64,000 nucleotides of DNA from Pseudoxanthomonas sp. JBR18 (GCF_028198165.1 NZ_CP116339.1:3355001-3419000), one strand, 5' to 3'; counted from the stretch's first letter, positions 7,452 to 19,288 are shown. Notes: a model not told the origin generated them from the sequence alone. Numbers and translations: made by a program.

Positions 7452-9839
7452 ATGTACCGTCCCCTGCTGCTGGCTGCCAGTGTGGCGCTGCTGATGCCAT
7501 CGGCCCAGGCCGAGGCTCCGACAGAGCGCGAAACGGTCGACCTCGCCGCCGAGGTCAATGTCTTCATCGGCACGACCAACGGCGGCAATGTGTATCCGGG
7601 CGCGACCCTTCCGTTCGGCATGGTCGCCTTCAGTCCGGAGCAGACGCCACTGCCGGGCAAGCGCTTTCCCTTCGCCGCACCGGGTGGTTACGAATGGCGC
7701 GCCAACGGCGTGCGCGGCTTCAGCCTGACCCACGTCTCGGGCACCGGGTGTGCCGGCGCCAGTGGCGACATCCCGATGATGCCGATTACCACCGCGGTCG
7801 AGGTTTCGCCGTCCTCGCCGCAGGCCGGTGTTCAATATTCGGCCCTGCTGGACCATACCGACGAGCACGCCAGCCCGGGCGCCTATGCAGCCAAGCTGGG
7901 CAACGGCGTGGACGTGGCACTGGGCGCGAGCGCACGCACGGCGGTGGGCCGCTTCGCCTATCCGGAAGGGCGCCCGGCCAATCTGCTCATCCGGACCTCT
8001 GACAGCGAGGTCGGCAGCACGGCCTCGTCCATCCACATCGATCCGGCCACCCGGACGGTCAGCGGCTCGGTGACCAGCGGCAATTTCTGCGGCTACCTGG
8101 CCGAGGATCGCCGCGAAAGCTATTACACGCTGCATTTTGTCGCGCGCTTCGACGAGCCCTTCGAGGTGGGGGGCACCTGGCGCGATGAAACGCTCAGCAA
8201 GGGCGCCGTGGACGGGGGCGGCGGCACCACCTATGGCACGCGTGGCCATCCGCCGGCGGGGCGCGGCGCGGGTGGATGGATCCAGTTCAAGGAGGGGGCG
8301 ACGGTCAATGTCCGCATCGGCGTGTCCTACGTGGACCCGGCCGGGGCGCGGGCCAACCTGGACAAGGAGAGCCCGGCCGGCACCTCGCTGGAAGCCACCC
8401 AGGCGGCTGCGCGCCGCGCGTGGAACGACATCCTGGGCCAGGTGCGCATCACCGGTGGCGCCGGGGACGAGCGCACGGTCTTCTACACCGCGCTCTACCA
8501 TGCGCTGCTTGAGCCCAACCTCTATAGCGATGTCGACGGGCGCTACCTGGGCTTCGACGGCAAGGCGCATCGCCTTGCGCGTCATCAGCGGGCGCAGTAC
8601 GCCAACTTCTCCGGCTGGGATGTCTATCGCTCGCAGCTGCAGTTGGTGACGCTGCTGGACCCGCAGCGTGGATCGGACATCGCCCAGTCGCTGCTTAATC
8701 AGGCCGAGCAGAATGGCGGGGTCTGGGACCGCTGGACGCATCTGACCGGCGCGACCGGCGTCATGAACGGCGATCCCTCGCCGCCGTCGCTGGCGGCGAT
8801 CCACGCGTTCGGCGGGCGCGGGTTCGACCTCGAACGCGCCTACGCCTCGCTCAAGCGGGCCGCCACGGTGCCAACCGAGAAGGATCTGAGCCGCAGGGGG
8901 TGCCCGATCCTGTGCGTGGGCCAGCGCCCTGGCCTGGATGCCTGGCTCAAGCTGCATTACATGCCGGTCGACGCGCCGGGCTGGGGCACTGCCTCGGACA
9001 CGCTGGAGTTGGTCGCCGCCGATTTCGGCCTGTCCGAGCTGGCGCTGGCGGCCGGTGACAAGGCGGGCGCGAAGCTGTTCCGCGAACGCTCGGGCTGGTG
9101 GCGCAATCTGTTCAATCCGCAGGCGACCCCGGACGGCGGCTATATCCAGCCGCGCAACGCCGATGGCAGCTGGCCCGCATTCGATCCGGCCTCCGACGAG
9201 GGCTTCGTCGAAGGCAGCGGCGCCCAGTACCTGTGGATGGTGCCGTTCGATCCAGCTGGATTGATCGAGAAGCTCGGTGGTGCGCAGGTCGCCGCGCAAC
9301 GGCTGGATGCGTTCTTCCGCACGCCTGACGGCGGCTGGGCGGTGACAAAGTCCGGACCGCTGCATGCCGAACTGGACAACGAACCCTCGATCGCCGCGCC
9401 GTGGCTGTACAACTTCGTCGGCCAGCCGTGGAAGACGCAGGACACCGTGCGCGCGGCGATGCGCCAGATCTGGACCAACACGCCGCAGGGCATCTCCGGC
9501 AACGACGACCTGGGCCAGATGTCCTCCTGGTACGTCTGGTCGGCGCTTGGCCTGTATCCGGTGTATCCGGGGCGAGCCGAGCTGGCGGTCGGCAGTCCGC
9601 TGTTTCCGCAGGTGGTGATCGAGCGCCCCGGCGCGCGCATCGAGATCCGCGCGCGCAATGCCGCGCCCGATGTGCCGTACGTGCAGTCCCTGCAGGTGGA
9701 CGGCAAGGCCAGCGATCAGGCCTGGCTGCCGGCGGACTTCGTCAAGCGTGGTGGCACGCTGGAGTTCGACCTGGGCAAAGCCCCCAACCAACACTGGGGC
9801 ACGCAGGCCCTGCCGCCTTCGTTCGGGCCTGCGCTGTAA
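7452..9839 (+). CDS. Secreted GH92 alpha-mannosidase family protein
   Basis: A 795-residue exported enzyme of glycoside hydrolase family 92, calcium-dependent exo-alpha-mannosidases that trim N-glycan or yeast-type mannose chains. The signal peptide runs to about residue 20 (PSAQA). The family hallmarks are present: FIGTTNGGNVYPGATLPFGM near the N-terminus, the SLTHVSGTGC block, EGSGAQYLWMVPFD, and GNDDLGQMSSWYVWSALG near residue 690, which contains the catalytic Asp pair. ATG 7452 is preferred over ATG 7446 because GGGAG lies seven bases before it. With the GH43 gene and the palindrome at 7376 it suggests use of complex glycans as food. Confidence 0.93.
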   Translation: MYRPLLLAASVALLMPSAQAEAPTERETVDLAAEVNVFIGTTNGGNVYPGATLPFGMVAFSPEQTPLPGKRFPFAAPGGYEWRANGVRGFSLTHVSGTGCAGASGDIPMMPITTAVEVSPSSPQAGVQYSALLDHTDEHASPGAYAAKLGNGVDVALGASARTAVGRFAYPEGRPANLLIRTSDSEVGSTASSIHIDPATRTVSGSVTSGNFCGYLAEDRRESYYTLHFVARFDEPFEVGGTWRDETLSKGAVDGGGGTTYGTRGHPPAGRGAGGWIQFKEGATVNVRIGVSYVDPAGARANLDKESPAGTSLEATQAAARRAWNDILGQVRITGGAGDERTVFYTALYHALLEPNLYSDVDGRYLGFDGKAHRLARHQRAQYANFSGWDVYRSQLQLVTLLDPQRGSDIAQSLLNQAEQNGGVWDRWTHLTGATGVMNGDPSPPSLAAIHAFGGRGFDLERAYASLKRAATVPTEKDLSRRGCPILCVGQRPGLDAWLKLHYMPVDAPGWGTASDTLELVAADFGLSELALAAGDKAGAKLFRERSGWWRNLFNPQATPDGGYIQPRNADGSWPAFDPASDEGFVEGSGAQYLWMVPFDPAGLIEKLGGAQVAAQRLDAFFRTPDGGWAVTKSGPLHAELDNEPSIAAPWLYNFVGQPWKTQDTVRAAMRQIWTNTPQGISGNDDLGQMSSWYVWSALGLYPVYPGRAELAVGSPLFPQVVIERPGARIEIRARNAAPDVPYVQSLQVDGKASDQAWLPADFVKRGGTLEFDLGKAPNQHWGTQALPPSFGPAL

Positions 9840-10082
9840 AACGCGACATCGCGCCGCGAGCGCGATTCGCACGGACAGGGACGCGGCAGGAAGCCGCGCA
9901 TGGACGAGCGCCTCGCCTTTCTACGCCGACGGCGCTGGTCAACGCCGATCGAAACAGAGCGGACGCGACCGGCGGCCGCGCGGCGCGGCCAGCCAAAGGG
10001 AAGCGCGCGATGCGCGGCTCCGCACGCAGCGGGTTGCGGACGTAGGCCACGTACGGCGCTTGACCCTCACGTTCGATTCGAC

Positions 10083-12227
10083 TCATTCGAAGTGCAGTTC
10101 GAGGCCCGCATAGAGGCCAAGGCCTTCGCCGGGCGTGGCCCGCGCTGCGTCGGTACCGACATCGTCATAGCCGGGGGTGATCGTGGCGGCGTAACGCTGC
10201 CCGGTGAGGTTGCGCGCCTCCAGCCAGGTCTGCCAGCGCCCACCCGGTGCAGCGAAGCCCACGCGTGCGCCAAACACGGTGTGGCCATGCGCCCAGGCGC
10301 TGTTGGCATAGTCCACCGCCACGCGCGAGGCCGACTCGGTGTCCAGCGCCGCATAGACGCCGCTGTGATGGTCGTAGCGCAGCATGGCCTGGTAATAGTG
10401 GCGGGGCAGGCCGGGCAGCACGTTGTTCCCGAACCGCGCATCGTGGCGGTAGCGGAAATCGCTGTAGGTATAGGCCTGGCGCAGTGACAGCCGGTCGCCC
10501 TGGGCCTGCCACAGGGTCGACTCCAGTCCCGCTTCGATGCCGCGATGCACGGTCGGGCTGGCATTGGATTCGGCCACGTAGGTGTCCGGCGCGGTGCCGA
10601 CCTCGACGCTGAGCAACTCGTGGTGGACGTTGGACTGATAGGCCGCAAGCTGCCAGCGGCCCAGCGTGCCGTCACCGCGCGCGCCCAGTTCCAGTGTCGC
10701 GGCGGTCTGGTTGCCCAGGTGGACCGGCGTGCTCTGCCGGCCGGTGGCCGCGCCGCTGCCGGCCGGGAACACCGTGCCTGAGCCCCAGATCATCGACCAC
10801 GGGTGTGGCGGCTCGACCGAGCGGCTCAAGTTGCCGAACAGCTGCACCTGCGGTGTGGCCTGGAAGGTCAGGCCCACGCGCGGCGCGTAGTCCCAGCCAT
10901 GCTCGGACAAGCGGCCACCGCCGGCTGGCCAGGTCACTGCGACCTCGCTGGCGGTATGGACCAGGGCCAGGCCGGTGACCAGATGCAGGGACGGGGTGAG
11001 CGCCGTCGTGTTGCCGACATGCACGACGGCATCGGTGCCCAGGTGTTCGAAGTCGCGCGTGCGCGTCCCGGCCGGATACCCGTTGGTGTCCAGGCGCAGA
11101 GTCTCGCGCACCTGGGCATGCAGATCATGGGTCACGCGCAGGCCGACGGTGGTGGTGCTGTCGCGGCCAAACCATCTGTGCTGATGCGTGTAGTCCAGCG
11201 TGGCACCCAGGTCGGCGTAGTCCAACTGCTGGCGGTAGCGGCTTTCGTTGAGGTCCATCGGAAAGCGGTGGTAGACCAGGCCCGCCTTCAGCGTGGAGGC
11301 CGTGTCCAGCTGCAGGGTGGTGATGCTGCCGATCCAGGTGCTGCCAGGCTGCGGCCGGCGCGCATCGATGGCCACATAGGCCGGGTTGGCCTGGCGCGGG
11401 TCATCGGCGATCTGGGCACGGGTCAAACGGCCCGGCGTTTCGTGTTCGGTTTCGCGATAGCGCAGCACCAGCCGCGTGCTCAGATCGGGACTGAGCTGCC
11501 AGCCCAGGTTGGCCATCACGCCCTTGCCGCTGCCGGCCGCATGCGTCTGGTAGCCGTCGGTGCGGCTGTCGGTCAGGGCGAGGTAGTAGTCGAACGCGCC
11601 GTGCGCGCCGCCATCGGCCAGGCTGCGCTTGCGGTAGCCGAAACGGCCGCCCTCGTAGCGCAGCGCAAACCCCGGGGTATCCAGGCCACTGCGGCTGACG
11701 TAGTCGATCGCGCCGCCCAGGGCCAGGGCGCCGCGATCGAATCCGTTGGCGCCCCGCAGCACGTCCACGCGGCTCATCCACAGCGGTTCGAGCAGTTCGT
11801 AGGGCGTGCCGCCGGAGAAGGTCAGCGGCAAGCCATCGAGCGACACCGACACCCCCGAGGCGTGCGCGCCCGGCGCGCGGTTGAGGCCCGAGCCGCGGAT
11901 CGACACCTTGACCCCTTCGTTGCCGGGGGACTGGGCGTAGATGCCGGGCTGATAGGCCAGCACGTCGGCCGTGCCCGCCACGCGTCCGTTATCCACCCGA
12001 GTTAGATCGATCACGTTGCCTGCGCCGGGCACGTTGGACAGCGCCTTGCGCGCGGCGTCCACGCCGTCGGCTCCGGTGCCTGTGACCTTGATCGCATCGA
12101 GGGTGACCGCCTGTTCCGGCGTCGCGGCGAGGATGGCGCGGGGGGACATGCAACACAGCAGGGTGCTGGCCATCAGGACATGGCGTGTGGAGAGCGGGGC
12201 GAATCGTGGGCACATTGCGCTGGACAT
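10083..12227 (-). CDS. TonB-dependent outer membrane receptor
   Basis: A receptor of about 714 residues that imports a ligand across the outer membrane with energy from TonB. After a signal peptide ending ILAA comes a TonB-box-like segment (TLDAIKVTGTG), the plug domain (NVPGAGNVIDLTRVDNGRV, VSIRGSGLNRAPGAHASG, VDVLRGANGFDRGALALGGA) and a 22-strand-type barrel ending in the aromatic terminus LHFE. The plug style resembles siderophore or metal receptors more than the long sugar receptors common in xanthomonads, but the ligand is unknown. The ATG at 12227 was chosen; a TTG four codons upstream is possible, and neither has a clear ribosome site. Confidence 0.88.
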   Translation of the reverse strand: MSSAMCPRFAPLSTRHVLMASTLLCCMSPRAILAATPEQAVTLDAIKVTGTGADGVDAARKALSNVPGAGNVIDLTRVDNGRVAGTADVLAYQPGIYAQSPGNEGVKVSIRGSGLNRAPGAHASGVSVSLDGLPLTFSGGTPYELLEPLWMSRVDVLRGANGFDRGALALGGAIDYVSRSGLDTPGFALRYEGGRFGYRKRSLADGGAHGAFDYYLALTDSRTDGYQTHAAGSGKGVMANLGWQLSPDLSTRLVLRYRETEHETPGRLTRAQIADDPRQANPAYVAIDARRPQPGSTWIGSITTLQLDTASTLKAGLVYHRFPMDLNESRYRQQLDYADLGATLDYTHQHRWFGRDSTTTVGLRVTHDLHAQVRETLRLDTNGYPAGTRTRDFEHLGTDAVVHVGNTTALTPSLHLVTGLALVHTASEVAVTWPAGGGRLSEHGWDYAPRVGLTFQATPQVQLFGNLSRSVEPPHPWSMIWGSGTVFPAGSGAATGRQSTPVHLGNQTAATLELGARGDGTLGRWQLAAYQSNVHHELLSVEVGTAPDTYVAESNASPTVHRGIEAGLESTLWQAQGDRLSLRQAYTYSDFRYRHDARFGNNVLPGLPRHYYQAMLRYDHHSGVYAALDTESASRVAVDYANSAWAHGHTVFGARVGFAAPGGRWQTWLEARNLTGQRYAATITPGYDDVGTDAARATPGEGLGLYAGLELHFE

Positions 12228-12859
12228 CGGAGCGAGCAACCAACCTGGGCTAAGGGCATGGGACGGCGCGCCGGCGCTGACCCGGATCGCGGTAGCGATG
12301 CCGGATCAAGGCGCAGACGCGTTGCGGAAGACCGAGGGAGGGATGATGGGTGGCGCTCGCGCCACATCCTGTCTACCTCAATACTTTCTCTAAAGTTTAC
12401 AGGTTCGTCGAGGCACTGGCGAGTGCGATCGCTTCGCAGAAGGATTGGAGGCTGTTCCATCGGGCTTTGCGGATCACGCCGTCGCGTGATCCGCGGTGGC
12501 GCGCGTCAGGGAAGGTCGCCGACGCTGGGAGGTGCGGAGGCCACGTGGGCCTGGCCGATGGGTACTCGGGAACAAAGTCCATCATCGGGATGCCGTGGGG
12601 ACGTCAGGCCAAGGCGGTACCGAGCCGGCGATGGGCGCGCGATGCTGGCGCGCGCTCATGATCGAGCGTGCCGCTTGCGAGGGCTTGCGTTATCGAACGG
12701 CCAGACCCAAGCCGATGACGCGAAGCCGGCCGTCAGGCGGCGGTCGCCGAGGTCGCACGAGGCACTTTGCCGCAAGGGCATGACCGTGCGTGCAATGCGT
12801 GCACAGTCGAGGCAGCGCGAATAATGTTGCGATCCACGATCGCCGTGACGCAGATGCCG
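12228..12859. other. Long intergenic region without recognisable gene
   Basis: About 630 bases between two minus-strand genes. The frames in it are arginine-rich and unlike any family. It should hold the receptor promoter; an AT-rich patch near 12375-12405 is the best place for it. A perfect 11-bp hairpin (GCGGATCACGC, 4-base loop) lies at 12469-12494 without a T-run on either side. Confidence 0.5.
12469..12494. repeat. Perfect inverted repeat, 11-bp arms
   Basis: GCGGATCACGC and its exact complement separated by CGTC. No T-run follows on either strand, so it is not a classical terminator. Confidence 0.55.
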
Positions 12860-13444
12860 CTAGTGCGGCAGCTTGTCCAATCCGGCGCGCACTTCCTGGA
12901 GAAAGCCCTTGGTTTCATCGGGCGAGGACAGATTGCTGGCCAGTTGCTCCAGCTGCGACGCCAACGGGGCAGGGGTTTCGAAGGCTTCATCGCACAGCAT
13001 GCCGGCGATCGGGCCGAAGTACTGCAGCGCGATGTTCTCGATCAACTTGCGCTGGGCTTCACTCGGGGCGCCGCCGGCGGGCATGCCGGCAGGCGCTGCC
13101 ACCGCTGCGGCGACCGGCGCGGCCTGCGTGCGTGAAAGGGCCTGTTCGAAGCCGCCTAGCAGCCACTGCAAGGAATCCTCGCTGAGGGCGGCCTTGCCGC
13201 TGCTCTTGCTGGCGGGATCGACCTGGAAGCGTCCGCGCGCGGCGTTGACCATCGACAGCCGTTGCACGGCCTCGTCACCGCGCAGCATCCTGAAAACCAC
13301 TTCGTCGATCTGTCCGCCGTGCAGGCGGATGATGCAGGAATGGTTTTCCTCGGTGACCACGAAGAAGAAGCCGGACGCCTTCTTCGCCGTCAAAGATCGC
13401 AGCTCGCGCAGGACTTGGATCAGTGGGATGAAATCATTGGCCAT
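12860..13444 (-). CDS. DUF4388/PatA-like protein paired with a Cache-HAMP sensor
   Basis: A 194-residue cytosolic protein. The first 75 residues (FIPLIQVLRELRSLTAKKAS, then GFFFVV and IIRLHGGQIDEVVFRMLRGDEAVQRL) resemble the DUF4388/PatA-type N-terminal domain found in bacterial signalling and motility proteins. An Ala/Pro linker leads to a helical C-terminal domain (residues about 125-194) with no family I recognise. It starts 49 bases after the stop of the upstream sensor gene and is probably co-transcribed with it, suggesting that it receives or reports the sensor's signal. There is no kinase, GGDEF or receiver domain. The function is inferred from neighbourhood only. Confidence 0.7.
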   Translation of the reverse strand: MANDFIPLIQVLRELRSLTAKKASGFFFVVTEENHSCIIRLHGGQIDEVVFRMLRGDEAVQRLSMVNAARGRFQVDPASKSSGKAALSEDSLQWLLGGFEQALSRTQAAPVAAAVAAPAGMPAGGAPSEAQRKLIENIALQYFGPIAGMLCDEAFETPAPLASQLEQLASNLSSPDETKGFLQEVRAGLDKLPH

Positions 13445-13493
13445 GCGTCCTGGCTCCCTCGCATCGTCGATCTGGCGTCAGAGGCTTGGCGCC

Positions 13494-14621
13494 TCACCGT
13501 TTGGCCAAACGCTCCATGGCCAAGCGTACGCTGTTGGAGAGCCGCGAGATGGCCCGCGCCAGGGTGCCAATCTCGTCCTTGAGCTTGACCTCGTCGATGG
13601 TGTGGTTCCATTTGCCTAGGCTCAGTTCTTCGGCCACGGCGGTGAGGTGCTGGATCGGGCGCAGCACGCGGCTGAGGATCAGCATTGACTGCAGGCCCAG
13701 CAGCAGCACGCACACCAGCAGGCCGATGCCACCAATCCACAGCGACTGGCGCAGGATCACACTGTTGATGTCTTGCTTGGGATAGGCCGAGACCAGGGTG
13801 AAACCCCAGCCAGGGACGTCCTGGCGCGTCACCACCCAGTCGTCCGGACGCTCACGGGCGACCTGTTCCATCTTGGCCGGGTCGGTGGTGTTGCCGGTCT
13901 TGGAGTGGAAGCGCAGTTTCCCATTGCCGTCGAAGACCGCGATGAAGCCTGATTCCAGCACATGCGCCTCGCTGATCTCGCCTTCCAGCGAGGCCAGGTC
14001 GGTCTTGTAGCCGACGTACCAGATGCCGATGGGTTCCTCGTCGTAGATCGACATGATCGGCTCGTAGCCGGTCACGTAAGGCGTCCCCAGGATGTCGACC
14101 ACGCCATAGAAACCCTGCGCCTTGCGAATCTGTTGAATCACCTGTCCCTTGGGATCCAGGAGGGTACCGACCGCCCGGTTGCCATCGTCGGTCTTGACGT
14201 TGGTGGCCACGCGCACGTAATCCTGACCGGTGCGCGAGAACACCGTTGCGGTGCCGTCCACCGTGGCGGTCACGCTGTCGACCAAGGTCATGTTGCCGGC
14301 CTGGGACTTCTGTCCGAACAGCAGGTCCGGGACATCGCGGCCGCTGATCTGGACCTTGGTTCCGGCGGACGGGGCTCCTAGCGCGGCACTTTCACGGCGC
14401 AGCAGATTCATCGAGCCCCTGACCCGATCGAGCATGATCGAGCGGGTGATGGCGAACAGTCCCTGGAGGGACGAGGACTGGCGCCGGATCGCCTCATCGG
14501 CCTGGCTGTGCACGCGCCGAGCCTCGGTGCTGGCAAGGACCAGGGTCAACACCACCACCACGACCAGGACCAGGCCCAGCACGGGCAACAGCAGGCGCAC
14601 ACGTAATGAATTTCGGAGCAT
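13494..14621 (-). CDS. Membrane sensor with periplasmic Cache domain and HAMP, no output domain
   Basis: A 375-residue inner-membrane protein. Residues about 10-32 form the first membrane helix. They are followed by a long periplasmic domain of the Cache type (GSMNLLRRESAALG, DLLFGQKSQAGN, GTATVFSRTGQDYVRVATNV, GTPYVTGYEPIMSIYDEEPIGIWYVG), as seen in chemoreceptors. A second helix near residue 300 leads to a HAMP domain (ILSRVLRPIQHLTAVAEEL, DEIGTLARAISRL). The protein then stops, with no methyl-accepting, kinase or cyclase domain. The start has a strong GGGAGGGGG site. The downstream DUF4388-like gene is the obvious candidate partner. Confidence 0.85.
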   Translation of the reverse strand: MLRNSLRVRLLLPVLGLVLVVVVVLTLVLASTEARRVHSQADEAIRRQSSSLQGLFAITRSIMLDRVRGSMNLLRRESAALGAPSAGTKVQISGRDVPDLLFGQKSQAGNMTLVDSVTATVDGTATVFSRTGQDYVRVATNVKTDDGNRAVGTLLDPKGQVIQQIRKAQGFYGVVDILGTPYVTGYEPIMSIYDEEPIGIWYVGYKTDLASLEGEISEAHVLESGFIAVFDGNGKLRFHSKTGNTTDPAKMEQVARERPDDWVVTRQDVPGWGFTLVSAYPKQDINSVILRQSLWIGGIGLLVCVLLLGLQSMLILSRVLRPIQHLTAVAEELSLGKWNHTIDEVKLKDEIGTLARAISRLSNSVRLAMERLAKR

Positions 14622-14857
14622 TGCCCCCTCCCGACTTGCTTCACTTGAGCAGGAGGCGCTACGGCGCTCCCGGTATAGGCGCACTTCTGGCCCCAAACGC
14701 AATAGCGGCCGCGGGCGCGCGGGCTTGAGCGGTCTGGGCGAGCGGGCGGATCATGGGGCGGCCCGTCCCCGGGCCGGGTGCGCCCCCCTTCAAGGCCCGC
14801 CAGCGAGCGAGCGGGCGTTCGTGACGGTGGTGTTTCAGGCTGCGCGTCGCGCGGGTT

Positions 14858-16525
<1,668 letters not shown>

Positions 16526-16572
16526 GGGAAATCCTTGTGGTTTGGACAGGCCGCACCGCGATGTGCGGGCCT

Positions 16573-17406
16573 TCAGCGAAGGGAAGCGGATGTGCGGGCG
16601 AAGTCGAGGGCGGCACTGAGCACGCCACGCAGCGTGTCCTGCAGGCGCTGGGCGCGGGCCGGCGACCACGGCGTGGGCCAGGTGTCGGGCGTCACCTGAC
16701 TGGGTTCGTCCATGTAGCCGCGGCAGGCCAGTTCCATCTGGATGGCGTGCACGCCCTGCGCAGGACGAGCGTGGTGGCGGGTAATCCAGCCGCCCTTGAA
16801 GCGACCGTTGCGCACGTGGCTCAGGCCACTTTCGGCGCAGTGCTGTTCGACCGCATCGGTCAGGCGTGCGTCGCAGGACGTGTCCGTGTTGGTCCCGATG
16901 TTGAACTGCGGCAGCTCGCCTTCGAACAGGTGCGGGATATGCGAGCGGATCGAGTGCGCGTCGTACACCACGACGCGGCCGTGTTGCGTGCGCAGGCGTT
17001 CGATCTCGCTCGCCAGGGCTTCGTGGTAGGGCGTGAGCCAGCGCTCGCGGCGGCGCGCGATCTCTGCATCATCCGGCTCAAATCCGTCGCGATACAGCGG
17101 CTGATTGTCGAAGGTGGTCAGCGGGCACAGCCCGGTCGTGTTCTGGCCCGGATACAGCGAGACGCCGGACGGGTCGCGGTTGACGTCGATCACCGAACGC
17201 GAGATCGCGGTGCGGATCGTGGTGGCGCCCAGCTCACGCGCGAACGCATAAAGCTGGTGCACGTACCAGTCGGCATCGCGCCGGGCCAGCCACGGCGAGA
17301 CGAAGCGGTCTTCCAGCCCGGCCGGCAGCTCGGTGCCGGTATGCGGGAAGCTCACGATCAGCGGCGCATCGCCACGATGGATCTCAAGCCAGGTGTCAGG
17401 CGACAT
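16573..17406 (-). CDS. hutG: N-formylglutamate deformylase
   Basis: Last step of the formylglutamate branch of histidine breakdown: N-formylglutamate to glutamate and formate. The 277 residues carry the family pattern ([66 protein letters not shown]) with the metal-binding His and Asp residues. With hutF in the same locus, the pathway goes from formiminoglutamate by deimination and then deformylation rather than by direct formiminohydrolase. It sits between hutH and hutU in the same direction. A palindromic repeat occupies the 105-base space to hutH. Confidence 0.96.
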   Translation of the reverse strand: MSPDTWLEIHRGDAPLIVSFPHTGTELPAGLEDRFVSPWLARRDADWYVHQLYAFARELGATTIRTAISRSVIDVNRDPSGVSLYPGQNTTGLCPLTTFDNQPLYRDGFEPDDAEIARRRERWLTPYHEALASEIERLRTQHGRVVVYDAHSIRSHIPHLFEGELPQFNIGTNTDTSCDARLTDAVEQHCAESGLSHVRNGRFKGGWITRHHARPAQGVHAIQMELACRGYMDEPSQVTPDTWPTPWSPARAQRLQDTLRGVLSAALDFARTSASLR

Positions 17407-17434
17407 GTTCGATTTCCCCGAAACGATGGGATGC

Positions 17435-17498
17435 CGTGGGAGCCGCCATGGCGGCGACGGGCATGAACTGGAAAGCCCCTCCGTCGCCATGGAGTTCA
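17435..17498. repeat. Dispersed palindromic repeat (GCCGCCATGGCGGC type), one strong and one degenerate arm
   Basis: GTGGGAGCCGCCATGGCGGC followed by a GGAAAGCCC spacer and a degraded second arm around CGTCGCCATGGAG. The same unit occurs at 28720, 43494 and 45808. Here it fills the hutG-hutH space. Confidence 0.75.
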
Positions 17499-17511
17499 CC
17501 ACCCTGCGGCG

Positions 17512-19053
17512 TCATGCCGACGCGTCCACGCCTGGCAGGGCGACGGTGACACGGGCGGTCAGCGCACCGCTGCGCACCAGCTCGGTCGCGGCCACCATGT
17601 CCGGGTGGAAGTAGCGGTCGTCCTGCAACGTGGGCACCTGGCCGCGCAGCAGGCCGCGTGCAGCCTCCAGGACGCTGCTGGAGGCGAGCGGGGCATGGAA
17701 GTCGCAGCCCTGCACGGCGGCCAGCAGCTCGATGCCGACCACGTTGGCGGCGTTGTCGGCCATGGCCATCAGCCGGCGCGCGCCGTGTGCGGCCATCGAC
17801 ACGTGGTCTTCCTGGTTGGCCGAGGTCGGGATGGAATCGACGCTGGCCGGGTAGGCGCGCTGCTTGTTCTCCGACACCAGCGCTGCGGCGGTGACCTGCG
17901 GAATCATGAAGCCGGAGTTCAGGCCCGGCTTGGGCGTCAGGAACGCGGGGAGGCCCGACAGCGCCGGATCGACCAGCATCGCGATGCGGCGCTCGCTGAT
18001 CGAGCCGATCTCGCACACCGCCATGGCCAGCATGTCGGCGGCGAAGGCCACCGGCTCGGCGTGGAAGTTGCCGCCGCTCAGCGCCTCGCCGGTGTCGGTG
18101 AACACCAGCGGATTGTCGGACACGCCATTGGCTTCGATCTCCAGCGTGCGCGCGGCTTGGCGCATCACGTCCAATGCCGCGCCCATGACCTGCGGCTGGC
18201 AGCGCAGGCAGTAGGGGTCCTGCACGCGCACATCGTCCTCGCGGTGCGATTCGCGGATCGCGCTGCCGGCCATCAATGCGCGCAGTGCATCGGCCACGAC
18301 GATCTGGCCGGGCTGGCCGCGCAGCGCGTGAATGCGCGGATCGAAAGGCGTGTCCGAGCCCTTGGCCGCTTCGGTGGACAGCGCACCGGTGACCAGCGCG
18401 GACTGGAACACGGTCTCGATTTCGAACAGGCCGGCCAGGGCGTAAGCGGTCGAATACTGGGTGCCGTTGAGCAGCGCCAGGCCTTCCTTCGCGCCCAGCA
18501 CGATCGGGGCCAGCCCGGCCTGGGCCAGGGCGTCGGCGGCGGACATGCGCGCACCGCCGAAGAAGGCGTCGCCCGCGCCGATCATCGCCGCGGCCATGTG
18601 CGACAGCGGAGCCAGGTCGCCCGAGGCACCGACCGAGCCCTGGCAGGGCACCACCGGCATCACATCCTGCTGCAGCATCGCTTCGAGCAGGACGAGCGTG
18701 GCCGGTTTGATCCCCGAGGCGCCCTGGGCCAGGCTGGCCAGCTTCAGCGCCAGCATCAGCCGCACCACCGACAGCGGCATCGGCTCGCCCACGCCGGCGG
18801 CGTGCGAGAGCACGATGTTCCGCTGCAGGGTTTCCAGATCGTCGCGCTCGATGCGCACCGTGGCCAGCTTGCCGAAGCCGGTGTTGATGCCATACACCGG
18901 CGCGCCCTTGGCGACGATGGCCTCGACGGTCTGCGCGCTGCGCAGCACGGCGTCTGCCGAGCCCGGATCGAGCTGGACGCGGGCGCCGCGATAGATCGCG
19001 CGCCATTGCGCAAGGCTGACCGCGCCGGGGCGCAGGAGGATGGACTGGCTCAT
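17512..19053 (-). CDS. hutH: Histidine ammonia-lyase
   Basis: First step of histidine catabolism: histidine to trans-urocanate and ammonia. The 513 residues contain the Ala-Ser-Gly triad (about 143-145, in [20 protein letters not shown]) that cyclises into the MIO prosthetic group, the [10 protein letters not shown] loop near residue 56, the QEDHVSM block and the family's helical C-terminus. The start [10 protein letters not shown] is well placed. It lies between hutI and hutG on the same strand and probably belongs to one transcript, although a repeat array separates it from hutI. Confidence 0.98.
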   Translation of the reverse strand: MSQSILLRPGAVSLAQWRAIYRGARVQLDPGSADAVLRSAQTVEAIVAKGAPVYGINTGFGKLATVRIERDDLETLQRNIVLSHAAGVGEPMPLSVVRLMLALKLASLAQGASGIKPATLVLLEAMLQQDVMPVVPCQGSVGASGDLAPLSHMAAAMIGAGDAFFGGARMSAADALAQAGLAPIVLGAKEGLALLNGTQYSTAYALAGLFEIETVFQSALVTGALSTEAAKGSDTPFDPRIHALRGQPGQIVVADALRALMAGSAIRESHREDDVRVQDPYCLRCQPQVMGAALDVMRQAARTLEIEANGVSDNPLVFTDTGEALSGGNFHAEPVAFAADMLAMAVCEIGSISERRIAMLVDPALSGLPAFLTPKPGLNSGFMIPQVTAAALVSENKQRAYPASVDSIPTSANQEDHVSMAAHGARRLMAMADNAANVVGIELLAAVQGCDFHAPLASSSVLEAARGLLRGQVPTLQDDRYFHPDMVAATELVRSGALTARVTVALPGVDASA

Positions 19054-19130
19054 GAAGATGCTCCGTGGATCGAATGGGAGACAAGCGGGGAGTGGGTTCG
19101 CAGTCGCATCGCCTGCGCCTGGACCGGCCC

Positions 19131-19288
19131 CTGTAGCGCCGAGCTTGCTCGGCGGAGGCTGTACCGGGAGAGCCCCAGCGGAGCGAGCTCCGCTCTACAG
19201 AAGCGCTCCCGGGAAGGCCCCAGCGGAGCAAGCTCCGCTCTACAGAAGCGCTCACGGGTGAGCCTCAGCGAAGCAAGCTCCGCGCTAC
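19131..19288. repeat. Array of GTAG-ended palindromes (SMAG/REP-like) between hutI and hutH
   Basis: Four related units occur in 160 bases. One is GTAGCGCCGAGCTTGCTCGG; three are AGCGGAGCnAGCTCCGCTCTAC-like with their GTAG end on the other strand. They match the layout of the Stenotrophomonas GTAG (SMAG) repeats. The last unit overlaps the end of hutI. Confidence 0.8.

Noticed and set aside
12180..12824. Possible gene in the 12.2-12.9 kb gap
   Set aside because: Arg/Gly/Ser-rich, no ribosome site, overlaps the receptor start antisense; probably chance.
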